From Nocardia transvalensis NBRC 15921 (GTDB taxonomy: Bacteria > Actinomycetota > Actinomycetes > Mycobacteriales > Mycobacteriaceae), in NCBI RefSeq assembly GCF_000308875.1, contig NZ_BAGL01000050.1, positions 1-64,000 on the forward strand: a stretch of 64,000 nucleotides of DNA. Reading direction: 5' to 3'. A model generated the notes under the pieces. That model made no database searches and was not told where the DNA came from. It saw only the letters and a list, made by a program, of their open reading frames with translations. Positions 41,995 through 53,119 of this stretch are shown here, piece by piece. A program made the position numbers and the translations under genes. Each line of letters starts with the position of its first letter. Positions within the stretch are counted from its first letter, which is position 1.

Positions 41995-42300
41995 ATGGCC
42001 GGGCAGGCAAGGAAGGTCGTGCCCGAAATGGTGATCAACGTGCTATCCGAGCTGGTTCACACGCAAATGGAGAATCCGCGGCCGGAGGCGCCGCCGGGAT
42101 CCGGTTCGTCGGCGTCGTTGTTGCGGCATCTTGTCTGGATTCATCTCGCAGCCACCATGATCGCCGTCGTCTGCTGGGTGCACCTGGTGCGACGCGGCGG
42201 TGCGGGCCGGGCGCGGACGATAAGGGTCGTGATGCTGGCGATCCTGCTGGGACTCAGTTCCGCCGGCGCCGGTGTGCTGCTGGGCGCCGCCCTGGAATGA
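41995..42300 (+). CDS. Small two-helix membrane protein, hypothetical
   Basis: About 101 aa with two hydrophobic segments near the C-terminus (HLVWIHLAATMIAVVCWVHL and VVMLAILLGLSSAGAGVLLG) separated by a basic turn. The frame is open from 41935; ATG 41995 has TAAGG before it and ATG 42028 follows GGAAGG, so the true start is uncertain. I do not recognise the family. The 294-bp gap upstream (41701-41994) shows nothing else definite. It is convergent with udgX across a strong hairpin. Confidence 0.5.
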   Translation: MAGQARKVVPEMVINVLSELVHTQMENPRPEAPPGSGSSASLLRHLVWIHLAATMIAVVCWVHLVRRGGAGRARTIRVVMLAILLGLSSAGAGVLLGAALE

Positions 42301-42313
42301 CGGGCGCCCCCGG

Positions 42314-42340
42314 GCGCGCCGTCACGACATGACGGCGCGC
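42314..42340. terminator. Perfect 11-bp hairpin between convergent genes
   Basis: Arms 42314-42324 (GCGCGCCGTCA) and 42330-42340 pair perfectly around a 5-nt loop. It starts 14 bp after the small membrane gene and includes the udgX stop codon, so it should act on both strands. Confidence 0.75.
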
Positions 42341-42924
42341 GCGGTGCGCAGGTCCGCGAGGAATTCGGCGTAGGCGGCGTCCCGGTCGGGCGCGCGCAGG
42401 ACCGCCGACGGGTGCACGGTCGCGACCGCCCGGCACGTCTCCAGCGCGACCACCTGCCCGCGTTCGCGGCTCACCCGGAACGACGGCGCGATCACCGATT
42501 GGGCCGCGACGGCGCCGAGGCACACCACCAGCTCCGGGTCGATCTCGGCGAGTTCGGCCGCGAGCCACGGCCGGCACGCGGTGATCTCGGAACGGCCGGG
42601 CTGCTGGTGAATGCGGCGTTTACCACGTTCGACGAATTTGAAATGCTTCACCGCATTGGTCAGATACACCGCGTCGCGCTCGATACCGGCCTCCGCCAGG
42701 GCCCGGTTCAGCAACCGGCCCGCGGGCCCGACGAACGGGCTGCCGACGACATCCTCCCGGTCACCGGGTTGCTCGCCGACCATGACCACCCGGGCGGCGG
42801 CCGGTCCCGCGCCGAATACGGTCTGGGTGGCCTCCCGGTAGAGATCGCAGCCGTGGCATTTTCCGGCCGCGATGCGCAACGTCTCCAGATCGGCGTCCTC
42901 GGGAACGTATTCGCTGGCACTCAT
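42322..42924 (-). CDS. udgX: UdgX-type uracil-DNA glycosylase (family 4-like, Fe-S)
   Basis: A 200-aa Fe-S uracil-DNA glycosylase. Motif A is GEQPGDRED (about 50-58) and motif B is HPSAVLRA. Four cysteines suit a 4Fe-4S cluster: 23, 26, 117 and 135. The decisive feature is the loop KRRIH at 102-106, the hallmark of UdgX, whose His forms a covalent bond with DNA at the excised uracil instead of turning over. I choose ATG 42924, preceded by GGGAGGAC, over the much longer frame to 43338. It acts in DNA repair. It lies 181 bp downstream of the nitric oxide synthase gene on the same strand, suggesting possible co-expression. Confidence 0.92.
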   Translation of the reverse strand: MSASEYVPEDADLETLRIAAGKCHGCDLYREATQTVFGAGPAAARVVMVGEQPGDREDVVGSPFVGPAGRLLNRALAEAGIERDAVYLTNAVKHFKFVERGKRRIHQQPGRSEITACRPWLAAELAEIDPELVVCLGAVAAQSVIAPSFRVSRERGQVVALETCRAVATVHPSAVLRAPDRDAAYAEFLADLRTARAVMS

Positions 42925-43105
42925 CGCGATGTCCTCCCGTCGTCTCCTGCCGCCGCGAATACCCGTGCCGCCGAGGGCGAAACGACGCATTCGCCGCGTC
43001 CGTGCAGTCGATGCAATTCCGCATTTATCGCCGAAATACGCCCCCGCGTCAGCCCCCCGGAACGGGATGTCGTTCGGGGTTGCCGGAAGCGCCGGCGCGG
43101 CGTAT

Positions 43106-44245
43106 TCAGCCACGGCGGACGAAATTCGGGCGGATATCGGGGTCGGGCGGGTCGAAGTACCGATGGAATGTGGGGGTGAGCGCGGCCGACATGGGCGGAT
43201 TGATCCAGGACCACTCGGACGGGCAACTCCGCCCGGCCGCGCGTTCGGACTCCGCGTGATCGACGAACTGCCGGGCGACCGTGTGATGGTCCACGATGTA
43301 CACCCCGGCGCGCCGGTAGCTGTGCAGTACGGCCACATTCAGCTCGACCAGCGCCCGGTCGCGCCACAGCGTGCGTTCCGAGCCTGTGTCCAGCCCCATT
43401 CGCTCGGCGATCGCGGGCAGCATGTCGTAACGGTCGGCATCGGCCAGGTTGCGGGCGCCGATCTCGGTGGAGACGTACCAGCCGTTGAAGGGCGCGGCGG
43501 GGTAGGTGACGCCGCCGATCTCGAGATCCATATTCGACACCGCCGGGATGGCCGGCCACCGCAGCCCCAGCTCGCCGAACCAGCCGAACTCCGGATGTTC
43601 GAGGGGTACCTCGCCCACCACCTCGCGCGGCACCGGGAACCAGCTGATCGGCTCGCACGGCGTGCTGATCAGCAGCGGCAGCACGTCGAAGGCCGTGCCC
43701 GCACCCCACCAGCCGAGTTTGCGGGCCAGATCGGTGAGCGCGACGGTCGCCGGATCGCCGGTGACGGTCCCGTCGGGGCGGCGGTAGCCGGCGTACCGGA
43801 TCAATTGCGGGCTGAGGATGCGGAAGGGCAGGCCGTCGGGCCGTGCGGGCGGTCCGATCGTGATCAGGCAGCGCACGGCGCGGCCGTCGCGGGCCCGCCG
43901 CAGGTGTTCCCAGCAGGCCTCCGCCAGCTCGGCCGCGCTCCGGACGGCGCGCGCGTCGACGACCTCGAGCGAATTCCAGAGCTTGCGGCCCACGCAGCGG
44001 TCGTGATTGCGCCACGCCAGCCGGGCGCCGACGCGGATCTCCTCGAGGCTCTGCCGGTAGGTGCCGAATGCCTGTAGTTCGCGCAGCGCGTCGTGGCGGC
44101 GCTGGGCGGGCAGATGCGCGAGTTCGGGCCGGGCGAAGAATTCGTCACACTCGCGGAGGCGGCGGGTCAGTTGCCAACCGGCCGGTCGTTTCGTGGCGAT
44201 GGGTGGAATGTCCGAGGGAAGTAGTTGTGCCGCAGGACAATTCAC
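43106..44245 (-). CDS. nos: Bacterial nitric oxide synthase, oxygenase domain
   Basis: A 379-aa heme-thiolate protein making NO from L-arginine, using reductases encoded elsewhere. The proximal heme cysteine is Cys84 in RCVGR, followed by the family's LWNSLEVVDAR; PFNGWYVSTEIGARNLAD (substrate and pterin side) and FPVPREVVGEVPL are also characteristic. The length fits bacterial NOS (about 360-380 aa), with no zinc-binding hook or reductase domain. Start is GTG. It is divergent from a monooxygenase gene and 1.8 kb from a DevS/DevR pair, the latter being an NO/CO/O2-sensing system. Confidence 0.93.
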   Translation of the reverse strand: MNCPAAQLLPSDIPPIATKRPAGWQLTRRLRECDEFFARPELAHLPAQRRHDALRELQAFGTYRQSLEEIRVGARLAWRNHDRCVGRKLWNSLEVVDARAVRSAAELAEACWEHLRRARDGRAVRCLITIGPPARPDGLPFRILSPQLIRYAGYRRPDGTVTGDPATVALTDLARKLGWWGAGTAFDVLPLLISTPCEPISWFPVPREVVGEVPLEHPEFGWFGELGLRWPAIPAVSNMDLEIGGVTYPAAPFNGWYVSTEIGARNLADADRYDMLPAIAERMGLDTGSERTLWRDRALVELNVAVLHSYRRAGVYIVDHHTVARQFVDHAESERAAGRSCPSEWSWINPPMSAALTPTFHRYFDPPDPDIRPNFVRRG

Positions 44246-44350
44246 GAAGCAGCTCCGAGAGGGCGGGGTGTGCTGGGCGGACGCTGGAGACGGTCGTCCC
44301 AGTGTCGCACTCGCCCGATGGCGGTGGGGCTCGAATTCGCGGGAAGCTAG

Positions 44351-44381
44351 ACGTAACCTGCAATCACACGTAACCTGCGAT
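44351..44381. promoter_or_regulatory. Direct repeats in the nos / monooxygenase divergent promoter
   Basis: Two 14-bp near-identical copies, ACGTAACCTGCAAT (44351-44364) and ACGTAACCTGCGAT (44368-44381), are 17 bp apart in the same orientation. Their position, 50-80 bp upstream of the monooxygenase start and about 105-135 bp upstream of nos, suggests an operator; the factor is unknown. Confidence 0.5.
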
Positions 44382-44430
44382 GTACCCGGTCACGGACGTC
44401 CGGGCGGGATCACACGAAACGAGTACCTCA

Positions 44431-45930
44431 ATGGCGCGGCATGTCGACGTACTGATCATCGGCGCGGGTCTGTCCGGCATCGGAATGGCCTGCCACCTCA
44501 CCCGGGAGGGGACCGGGCGCAGTTACGCCATCCTGGAGCGGCGCACCGCGATCGGCGGCACGTGGGACCTCTTCCGGTACCCCGGCATCCGCTCGGATTC
44601 GGACATGCTGACCTTCGGCTACGGCTTCCGGCCCTGGCACGGCACCAAGGTGCTCGCCGACGGCCCGCACATCCGCCGCTACATCGCCGACACCGCCGAC
44701 GAATACGGCGTCACCCCGCACATCCGCTTCGGCCGCAAGGCCACCCGCGCGAGCTGGTCCAGCGCCGAGGGCCGCTGGACGGTCGAGGCCGTCGACGAGC
44801 AGACCGGCGCGACCGAGACCTACACCAGCAATTTCCTCGTCGGCTGCACCGGCTACTACGACTACGACAAGGGGTACCGCCCGCGATTCCCGGGCGAGGA
44901 GAACTTCCGCGGTCCCATCGTGCACCCGCAGCACTGGCCCGAAGACCTGGACTACCGCGGCAAGCGGGTCGTCGTGATCGGCAGCGGCGCCACCGCCATC
45001 ACCCTGGTCCCGGCCATGAGCGCCGACGCCGCGCACGTCACCATGCTGCAGCGCTCGCCCACCTACATCACCGCGCTGCCCGCCGACGATCCCGTCGCGG
45101 TCGGCCTGAAACGGGCCAGGGTCCCGGCCGCGCTGGCCTACAAGACCGGCCGCGCGCGCAATATCGCGTTGCAGCGGGCCAGTTTCCAGCTCTCGCGCAC
45201 CAACCCGAAGCTCTCGCGCAAGCTGCTGCTGGCCGCCGTGCGGGCCCAGGTCGGCAAGTCGGTCGATATGAGGCACTTCAGCCCCGCCTACAACCCGTGG
45301 GATCAGCGGCTGTGCGTGGTGCCCAACGGCGACCTCTTCAAGGTCCTGCGCAGCGGCCGCGCCTCGATCGCGACCGACCACATCGACACCTTCACCGAGA
45401 CCGGCATCCGGTTGCGGTCGGGGGAGGAACTGCCGGCCGACATCGTGATCAGCGCGACCGGCCTCACCGTCCAGATGCTGGGCGGCGCGGCCCTGGACCT
45501 GGACGGCGAACCCGTCACGCTGCGCGATCGGGTCGCCTACAAGGGCGCACTGCTCGGCGGAATCCCCAACGCCATGGTGGTCATCGGCTACACCAACGCC
45601 TCCTGGACGCTGAAGGCGGACCTGGCCGCCGAGTACTTCTGCCGCCTGCTCAACCACCTGCGCGATACCGGGCAGACCCGGTTCGTCGTGGAGCCCGAGC
45701 CCGGCGACATCTCCGACCAGTCGCTCATGGGCGGCGCGCTGACCTCCGGCTACATCGCGCGCGGCGATGCGGTCATGCCGCGCCAGGGCACCCGCGGACC
45801 CTGGCAGGCGATCAACAACTACTTCCGCGACCGCGCCCTGTTGCGCAAGGCGCCGCTCGAGGACGGGATCATGCGTTTCTCCGGCGAGACCGCGGAGCGC
45901 GAGCCCGTCCCGCAGACCCGCTCGGCCTGA
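44431..45930 (+). CDS. Flavin monooxygenase, Baeyer-Villiger type
   Basis: A 499-aa FAD/NADPH enzyme. The FAD loop GAGLSGIG is near the N-terminus, the NADPH loop GSGATAITL near 190, and between them is the Baeyer-Villiger fingerprint FxGxxxHxxxWP, here FRGPIVHPQHWP. Such enzymes insert oxygen next to a ketone or oxidise heteroatoms. I prefer ATG 44431 (MARHVDVLIIGAG) to the upstream ATG 44380 because the nucleotide fold normally starts within a few residues. It is divergent from nos and convergent with devS. Substrate unknown. Confidence 0.9.
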   Translation: MARHVDVLIIGAGLSGIGMACHLTREGTGRSYAILERRTAIGGTWDLFRYPGIRSDSDMLTFGYGFRPWHGTKVLADGPHIRRYIADTADEYGVTPHIRFGRKATRASWSSAEGRWTVEAVDEQTGATETYTSNFLVGCTGYYDYDKGYRPRFPGEENFRGPIVHPQHWPEDLDYRGKRVVVIGSGATAITLVPAMSADAAHVTMLQRSPTYITALPADDPVAVGLKRARVPAALAYKTGRARNIALQRASFQLSRTNPKLSRKLLLAAVRAQVGKSVDMRHFSPAYNPWDQRLCVVPNGDLFKVLRSGRASIATDHIDTFTETGIRLRSGEELPADIVISATGLTVQMLGGAALDLDGEPVTLRDRVAYKGALLGGIPNAMVVIGYTNASWTLKADLAAEYFCRLLNHLRDTGQTRFVVEPEPGDISDQSLMGGALTSGYIARGDAVMPRQGTRGPWQAINNYFRDRALLRKAPLEDGIMRFSGETAEREPVPQTRSA

Positions 45931-45942
45931 CCGGGTTCCGCG

Positions 45943-47843
<1,901 letters not shown>

Positions 47844-47845
47844 TC

Positions 47846-48358
47846 ATGAACAGCCTGGAGCGGCAATTACTTTCGTGCCTGGATGCGCTGCGGGAGTTAC
47901 CCAGCCCCGGCAACGTCCGCAGCGTGCGGCGTGCCGTGCTGGCCCTGCGGACGGCGGCCGACGAACTCGATCAGGCGGACCCGTACTCGCGCGGCGTGCA
48001 CGCGCTGTACGAGTACGTGGACACCTCGAGTCGCGCCGCGGTCTCCGACCGGATGCAGTGGCTCGGCGGGAGAAGGTCCGAATACGAGAACGCGCTGGCC
48101 TCGGCGCTGGCGGCCGCGCGCCGCGGCGGGTCGGTGTACGCGCTGTCGTGCCAGCGCGACGACCTCGGCCGGCTCGGCGCCGAGATCGAGGGGCTGGACC
48201 GGCCCGAGGACCGAGAAGCGTTGCGCTCCTTGCTGTCCTACGTCTACATGAAGAACCGGGAGGCGCTGGGTCTCGCGGTGAGCAGCGGCTGGGGATCGCC
48301 CACGCCGAACTACCGGTTGGAGATGGGCCGCACCGACCTGGCCGGCGCCGGATCCTGA
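47846..48358 (+). CDS. Hypothetical protein between devS and devR
   Basis: A 170-aa soluble, largely helical, charged protein (ALRELPSPGNVRSVRRAVLALR, YEYVDTSSRAAVSDRMQWLGG, LRSLLSYVYMKNREALG) of no family I recognise. ATG 47846 has GGAGG 7 bp upstream; the frame extends to 47702 but without support. It is divergent from devS, convergent with devR (stops 9 bp apart), and has a candidate DevR box in its promoter, so it is probably a DevR target induced by hypoxia, NO or CO. Confidence 0.75.
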   Translation: MNSLERQLLSCLDALRELPSPGNVRSVRRAVLALRTAADELDQADPYSRGVHALYEYVDTSSRAAVSDRMQWLGGRRSEYENALASALAAARRGGSVYALSCQRDDLGRLGAEIEGLDRPEDREALRSLLSYVYMKNREALGLAVSSGWGSPTPNYRLEMGRTDLAGAGS

Positions 48359-48367
48359 ACCGGCCGC

Positions 48368-49036
48368 TCAGTTCGCCGTGGTCTCACTCCAGGTCGCGGC
48401 GAACTGCCCGGCGCGCAGCTTCGAGGCGTACACCGCGGCCTGGGTGCGGCGTTCCATACCGAGTTTGGCCAGCAGCCGGGAGACATAGTTCTTGACGGTC
48501 TTCTCGGCCAGGAACATTCGCTCCGCGATCTGCCGGTTGGTGAGACCGTCGCCCAGCAGATCGAGCAGTTTGCGCTCCTGGTCGGTGAGCGAGGCCAGCG
48601 GCCCGTCCGGTTCGGTGCTGCGGCGCAGGCGTTCCATCAGCGCGGCGGCCGCGCGGTTGTCCAGTAGCGAGCGCCCGGCGCCGACGGCCTTGATCGCCTC
48701 GGCCAGTTCCATGCCCTTGATGTCTTTGATGACGTAGCCGCTGGCCCCGGCCAGGATCGCGTCGAGCATGGCCTGCTCGTCGGTATAGGACGTCAGGATC
48801 AGGCATCGCAGATCGTCGAGCCGCGACAGCAGCTCGCGGCACAGCTCGATGCCGTTGCCGTCGGGCAGCCGCACGTCGAGGACGGCCACATCCGGGCGCA
48901 GCGCCGGTATCCGGGCGAGCGCGTGGGCGACGTCTCCAGCCTCGCCGACCACGGTGAGATCCGGATCCTCCTCGAGCAGGTCGATCAGGCCGCGTCGAAC
49001 GATTTCGTGGTCGTCGACCAGGAACACCTGAATCAT
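48368..49036 (-). CDS. devR: DevR/DosR-type response regulator (NarL family)
   Basis: A 222-aa NarL-family regulator that matches mycobacterial DevR almost segment for segment. The receiver has the acidic pair in VDDHE, the phosphoacceptor Asp54 in [11 protein letters not shown] and the [13 protein letters not shown] end. The LuxR-type HTH is [20 protein letters not shown] then [20 protein letters not shown]. DevR drives the dormancy/hypoxia regulon on phosphorylation by DevS. The cognate devS at 45943 is frameshifted, so in this sequence DevR would depend on another kinase unless the shift is an error. Confidence 0.93.
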   Translation of the reverse strand: MIQVFLVDDHEIVRRGLIDLLEEDPDLTVVGEAGDVAHALARIPALRPDVAVLDVRLPDGNGIELCRELLSRLDDLRCLILTSYTDEQAMLDAILAGASGYVIKDIKGMELAEAIKAVGAGRSLLDNRAAAALMERLRRSTEPDGPLASLTDQERKLLDLLGDGLTNRQIAERMFLAEKTVKNYVSRLLAKLGMERRTQAAVYASKLRAGQFAATWSETTAN

Positions 49037-49109
49037 GGTTGGGTGTCCTATTCCGGTTGCAGTAGTCAGAACACAATAATGCGCGCCGGGTCGCCCGGGT
49101 AAGGCCGAA

Positions 49110-49124
49110 GGTCACACAATGACC
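49110..49124. promoter_or_regulatory. Palindrome upstream of devR
   Basis: GGTCA-CACAA-TGACC is a perfect 5-5-5 dyad 74 bp upstream of the devR start, in the 277-bp gap 49037-49313. It is not a good DosR box; it may bind another regulator. Nothing else stands out in the gap. Confidence 0.4.
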
Positions 49125-49313
49125 GATTCGCCCGAGAGGTGAGCCGCTGATTCGGCATGGCAGGCAGGGCAGGCGTTCCGGCCGTCACGAGCGGTCCACC
49201 GCCTCGGGCGAGTGCCGGGGGGCAGCCCGACGGGTCAAGCATGCCCCGGCGGCCCGCGCCGCCGGTCGGGCCGAACGTCGGCAGTCGCAGTGCCGAAGGT
49301 CCTCCGCAAGCCC

Positions 49314-50648
49314 CTACTGCGGCACCGTGACCGGATCGTCGCAGCTGCCGGGCGTATCCACCAGGGAGCAGGCGGCCGGCGCGCGGGTGGGCCGGTAGTC
49401 GCCAGGCACACCGCCCGCGCGGGTGATCGACCGGTAGGCGTCGACCGCGTCGGTGGGGCGGCGGGTGCGGGCCGGATCGGTGCGCACGTCGACCGTGTAG
49501 AGGCCGAAACGCGGTGTGTAGCTGCCCCATTCGTAGTTGTCGGTGATGCTCCAGTAGTTGTAGCCCATGACGTTCATGCCGTCGTGGCGGGCGCGCTGGA
49601 TCCAGTAGACGGTGTCGCGCAGGCTGTCGGCGCGGGTGTAGCCGTCGGCCCGCGGCGCGCCGTTCTCGGTGGGTATGCCGTTCTCGACGATGTAGAGCGG
49701 CTTACCCGGGAAGCGCCGCGCATAGTGGTCCAGCGCGTAGTAGATGCCCTCGGGTTGCAGCGGCATCTTCCACAGCGACGTGAGGTTCGCGGGCGACGTG
49801 GTCGCGATCGACTGCGGGGTGAAGCCGTAGTAGTAGTCGATGCCGATGTAGTCGAGCCGATCGGAGATCGGATCCAGGACCTGGCCGTTGACCGGCCCCT
49901 CCGCCGCGCCGGCGGTGTAGGCGACATTACTGGTCACCAGGGCGCCGGGCTGGACGGCGTGGATGTGGTCGTAGATGGCGTTGTGCGCGTCGACCAGTCC
50001 CTGCCGCATGGCGGGCAGGGCGGTCGCGGGCAGCCCGCCGTTGCGGGTCTCGTTCACGAGATAGAAGGTGGGCTCGTTGAACGTCACCCACAGCGGATCG
50101 CGGGAGGCGTAGCGGTCCACCACCTTTCGCGCATTCGCCAGCCAGTCGCCGACCATGTCGGGATGGCCCCAGCCGCCGCGTTCGGCCGCCCAGCCCGGAT
50201 ACACCCAGTGGTCGAGGGTCAGCATCGGGCGGATGCCGGCGGCGGCCATGGCGTCCAGAACGCGGTCGTAGAAGGCGAATCCGTCCTCGGACCAGGCGCC
50301 CGGCCGGGGCTGCACCCGGGCCCATTCGACGCTGATCCGGTAGACGCCCACCCCCAGCTCCGAGGCCAGGCCGATATCCGAGCGGTAGCGGGTGTAGAAG
50401 TCGGCGGCGTCCTGGTACCGGTCGTAGTCGGGATGCGCGTCGATGTAGCGGATCCAATTGCTGTCCGGCGCATGGCCTTCGCACTGGAATCCCGCGCTGG
50501 CCACGCCCCAGAGGAAATCCGGGCCCAGGGCCGGCACGGTCGCGGGCGGGGCCGGGCGGGCGCCCGCGACGGGCGCCGGTGCGGCGAGCGCGGCGGCGGT
50601 ACCCGCCGCGAACAGACCCAGGGCGTGGCGGCGGCTGAACTGGCGCAT
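49314..50648 (-). CDS. Exported GH1-like glycoside hydrolase (beta-glycosidase), copy B
   Basis: A 444-aa GH1-like enzyme with a twin-arginine-type signal (FSRRHALGLFAAG, cut near AGARP). The acid/base is Glu192 in TFNEP and the nucleophile Glu322 in IVENGI, closer to the canonical motif than in copy A. It shares long runs with copy A at 7797 (GHAPDSNW, LDHWVYPGWA, YNYWSITDNYEWGS, PRFGLYTVDV) and the same two-cysteine C-terminal tail (ACSLVDTPGSCDDPVTV). Copy A has a Sec-like leader, so the two may be exported by different routes. It lies upstream of devR on the same strand. Substrate unknown. Confidence 0.87.
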   Translation of the reverse strand: MRQFSRRHALGLFAAGTAAALAAPAPVAGARPAPPATVPALGPDFLWGVASAGFQCEGHAPDSNWIRYIDAHPDYDRYQDAADFYTRYRSDIGLASELGVGVYRISVEWARVQPRPGAWSEDGFAFYDRVLDAMAAAGIRPMLTLDHWVYPGWAAERGGWGHPDMVGDWLANARKVVDRYASRDPLWVTFNEPTFYLVNETRNGGLPATALPAMRQGLVDAHNAIYDHIHAVQPGALVTSNVAYTAGAAEGPVNGQVLDPISDRLDYIGIDYYYGFTPQSIATTSPANLTSLWKMPLQPEGIYYALDHYARRFPGKPLYIVENGIPTENGAPRADGYTRADSLRDTVYWIQRARHDGMNVMGYNYWSITDNYEWGSYTPRFGLYTVDVRTDPARTRRPTDAVDAYRSITRAGGVPGDYRPTRAPAACSLVDTPGSCDDPVTVPQ

Positions 50649-50824
50649 CGGACTCCTCTGCCATCGAGTGCGGGGTGGAATTCCCGGGCAACGCTAGCCG
50701 GAGCCGTGGGCTGACCGAGCGACCACTCGGGAATGTTGCCATTCCGATATGAAACTGGTCGTGTGTCCATGTCTGGGACGCGGGTCCGGCGGCGGTGTCG
50801 GTGGGCGGCGTTACGGTGGTAGAC

Positions 50825-53119
50825 ATGACGACGCATCTGACGCACTGGGGAGCGTTCGAGGCCGCCGGCGACGGCGAGCGCCTGACCGAGGTGCGTCCCT
50901 GGCGCGGCGATCCGGAGCCGACGCCCCTGATCGAGAACGTCGCCACCGCCCAGCACCACCCCACCCGCATCGACCGCCCGCACGTGCGGCAGGGCTGGCT
51001 CGACCACGGCCCGGGGGCGCCGCGGCGGGGCGCGGAGCCGTTCGTCCCGGTGTCCTGGGAGCGGGCGATCGAACTGCTGTCCGGCGAGCTGCGCCGGGTG
51101 TACGACACCCACGGCGCGGAGTCGGTGTACGCCGGGTCCTACGGCTGGGCCAGCGCCGGGCGCTTCCATCACGCGCAGAGTCAGGTGCATCGCTTCCTGA
51201 ACTGCCTGGGCGGCTACGTCCGGCACGTCAACAGCTACAGCCTCGGCACCTCCACCGTGCTGATGCCCTACATCCTGTGCGACCTGTACTGGTTGCTCGG
51301 GCATGCCACGGCGAAGTCGGTGCTGGCCGAGCACACCGACCTGGTCGTCGCGTTCGGCGGGCTCTCGCCCAAGAACACCGCGGTGTCACCGGGCGGGGTA
51401 TCGCGACACAACGCGCGCGGCTGGGTGGCCGCCGCGCGGGAGCGGGGCTGCCGGTTCGTGACGGTCGCGCCGCTACGCGACGACACCCCGGCCGAAGCGC
51501 GGGCCGAATGGCTGGCCCCGCGGCCGAATACCGACGCCGCCCTGATGCTGGCGCTGGCCCAGGTGCTGGACGCGGAAGGCTTGGCGGACAACGCCTTTCT
51601 CGATCGGTACACCGTCGGCTTCGACCGGTTCGCGCGGTACCTGCGCGGCGAGGCGGACGGCGTCGTCAAGGATCCGGCGTGGGCGGAGGCGATCACGGGC
51701 GTGCCCGCCGACCGCATCCGGGCGCTCGCGCGCGAGATGGCCGGGTCGCGCACCTTCGTCACGGTCAGCTGGTCGCTGCAACGGGCGCGCCACGGCGAGC
51801 AGCCGCTGTGGCTGGGCCTGGTGCTGGCGGCCATGCTGGGCCAGATCGGCCTTCCCGGCGGCGGATTCGGGCACGGCTACGGGTCCGCGAACAGCGTCGG
51901 GGAGCCGACCCGGCAGCTGCGGGTGCCGCATATGCCGCAGGGCGAGAACGGCGTCGACGCGTTCATCCCGGTCGCCCGCATCTCCGACATGCTCCTCGAT
52001 CCCGGTGCGCCCTTCCGCTACAACGGGCAGGAGCTGACGTATCCGGATATCCGCCTGGTGTACTGGGCGGGCGGCAACCCCTTCCACCACCATCAGGACC
52101 TGGCGCGGCTGCGCGAGGCGTTCACCCGCCCCGAGACGGTGGTCGTGCACGATGCGTTCTGGACCGCCACCGCCCGGCACGCCGATATCGTGCTGCCCGC
52201 GACGATGACCATCGAGCGTGACGACTTCGGCGCCGGCGACAACGACCGGATGTTCTTCCCCATGCCCGCGCTCACCCGGCCGCACGGCGAGGCCCGCGAC
52301 GACTACGCCATCTTCGCCGAACTGTCCGAAAGCCTCGGCATCGGTAAGGAATTCACCGAGGGCCGCACCGCCCGGGAGTGGCTGCGGCACCTGTACGACC
52401 AGTGGCGCGACACGGTGGGGGAGCAGGGGCACCGGATGCCCGGCTTCGACGAGTTCTGGGCGGGCGAGGGCCTCGAGCTGCCGGTCGCCGAACCGGCCCA
52501 GGTCGCCTTCGCCGACTTCCGCGCCGATCCGGACGCACACCCGCTGACCACCCCGACCGGCCGCATCGAGATCTTCTCCGACACCATCGCCGGCTACGGC
52601 TACGACGACTGCCCGGGCCACCCGGTCTGGCTGGAGCCGGAGGAGTGGCTGGGCAGTCCCGTGGCGGCCCGATTCCCGCTCCAGCTGATCGCCAACCAGC
52701 CGCGCACCAAACTGCACAGCCAGCTCGACGTAGGCGCGCACAGCCGATCGGTGAAAATCGCGGGGCGCGAACCGGTTCGGCTGCATCCCGACGAGGCCGC
52801 GGCGCGCGGCCTGCGCGACGGCGATATCGTGCGCCTGGTCAACGACCGCGGTTCGTGCCTGGCGGGCCTGGTGGTCGACGAGGCGGTGCGGCCCGGTGTG
52901 GCCCAGCTGTCCACCGGCGCCTGGTACGACCCCGACCCGTCGGATCCGAGTTTCTGCCGGCACGGCAACCCGAACGTGCTCACCGCAGACCGCCCGTCGT
53001 CCACGCTGAGCCAGGGCAGTACCGGCCAGCTGACACTGGTCCAGATCGAGGCGTATCCCGATGCGCCACCGGACCTTTCGGTCCTCGCGCCGCCGACGAT
53101 CGCGGACGGTCGCTCATGA
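50825..53119 (+). CDS. bisC: Molybdopterin oxidoreductase of the BisC/TorA/DMSO-reductase type
   Basis: A 764-aa bis-MGD molybdoenzyme without an N-terminal Fe-S motif and without a Tat signal, so cytoplasmic like biotin-sulfoxide reductase BisC. Landmarks are THWGAF at the N-terminus, YAGSYGWASAGRFHHAQSQ, and NSYSLGTSTVLMPY, where a serine of YSLG would ligate Mo as in DMSO reductase. WAGGNPFHHHQ and ADIVLPATMTIERDDFG bind cofactor. It reduces S- or N-oxides such as biotin or methionine sulfoxide. I place the start at ATG 50825; GTG 50795 is possible. It overlaps amn by 4 bp. Confidence 0.88.
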   Translation: MTTHLTHWGAFEAAGDGERLTEVRPWRGDPEPTPLIENVATAQHHPTRIDRPHVRQGWLDHGPGAPRRGAEPFVPVSWERAIELLSGELRRVYDTHGAESVYAGSYGWASAGRFHHAQSQVHRFLNCLGGYVRHVNSYSLGTSTVLMPYILCDLYWLLGHATAKSVLAEHTDLVVAFGGLSPKNTAVSPGGVSRHNARGWVAAARERGCRFVTVAPLRDDTPAEARAEWLAPRPNTDAALMLALAQVLDAEGLADNAFLDRYTVGFDRFARYLRGEADGVVKDPAWAEAITGVPADRIRALAREMAGSRTFVTVSWSLQRARHGEQPLWLGLVLAAMLGQIGLPGGGFGHGYGSANSVGEPTRQLRVPHMPQGENGVDAFIPVARISDMLLDPGAPFRYNGQELTYPDIRLVYWAGGNPFHHHQDLARLREAFTRPETVVVHDAFWTATARHADIVLPATMTIERDDFGAGDNDRMFFPMPALTRPHGEARDDYAIFAELSESLGIGKEFTEGRTAREWLRHLYDQWRDTVGEQGHRMPGFDEFWAGEGLELPVAEPAQVAFADFRADPDAHPLTTPTGRIEIFSDTIAGYGYDDCPGHPVWLEPEEWLGSPVAARFPLQLIANQPRTKLHSQLDVGAHSRSVKIAGREPVRLHPDEAAARGLRDGDIVRLVNDRGSCLAGLVVDEAVRPGVAQLSTGAWYDPDPSDPSFCRHGNPNVLTADRPSSTLSQGSTGQLTLVQIEAYPDAPPDLSVLAPPTIADGRS

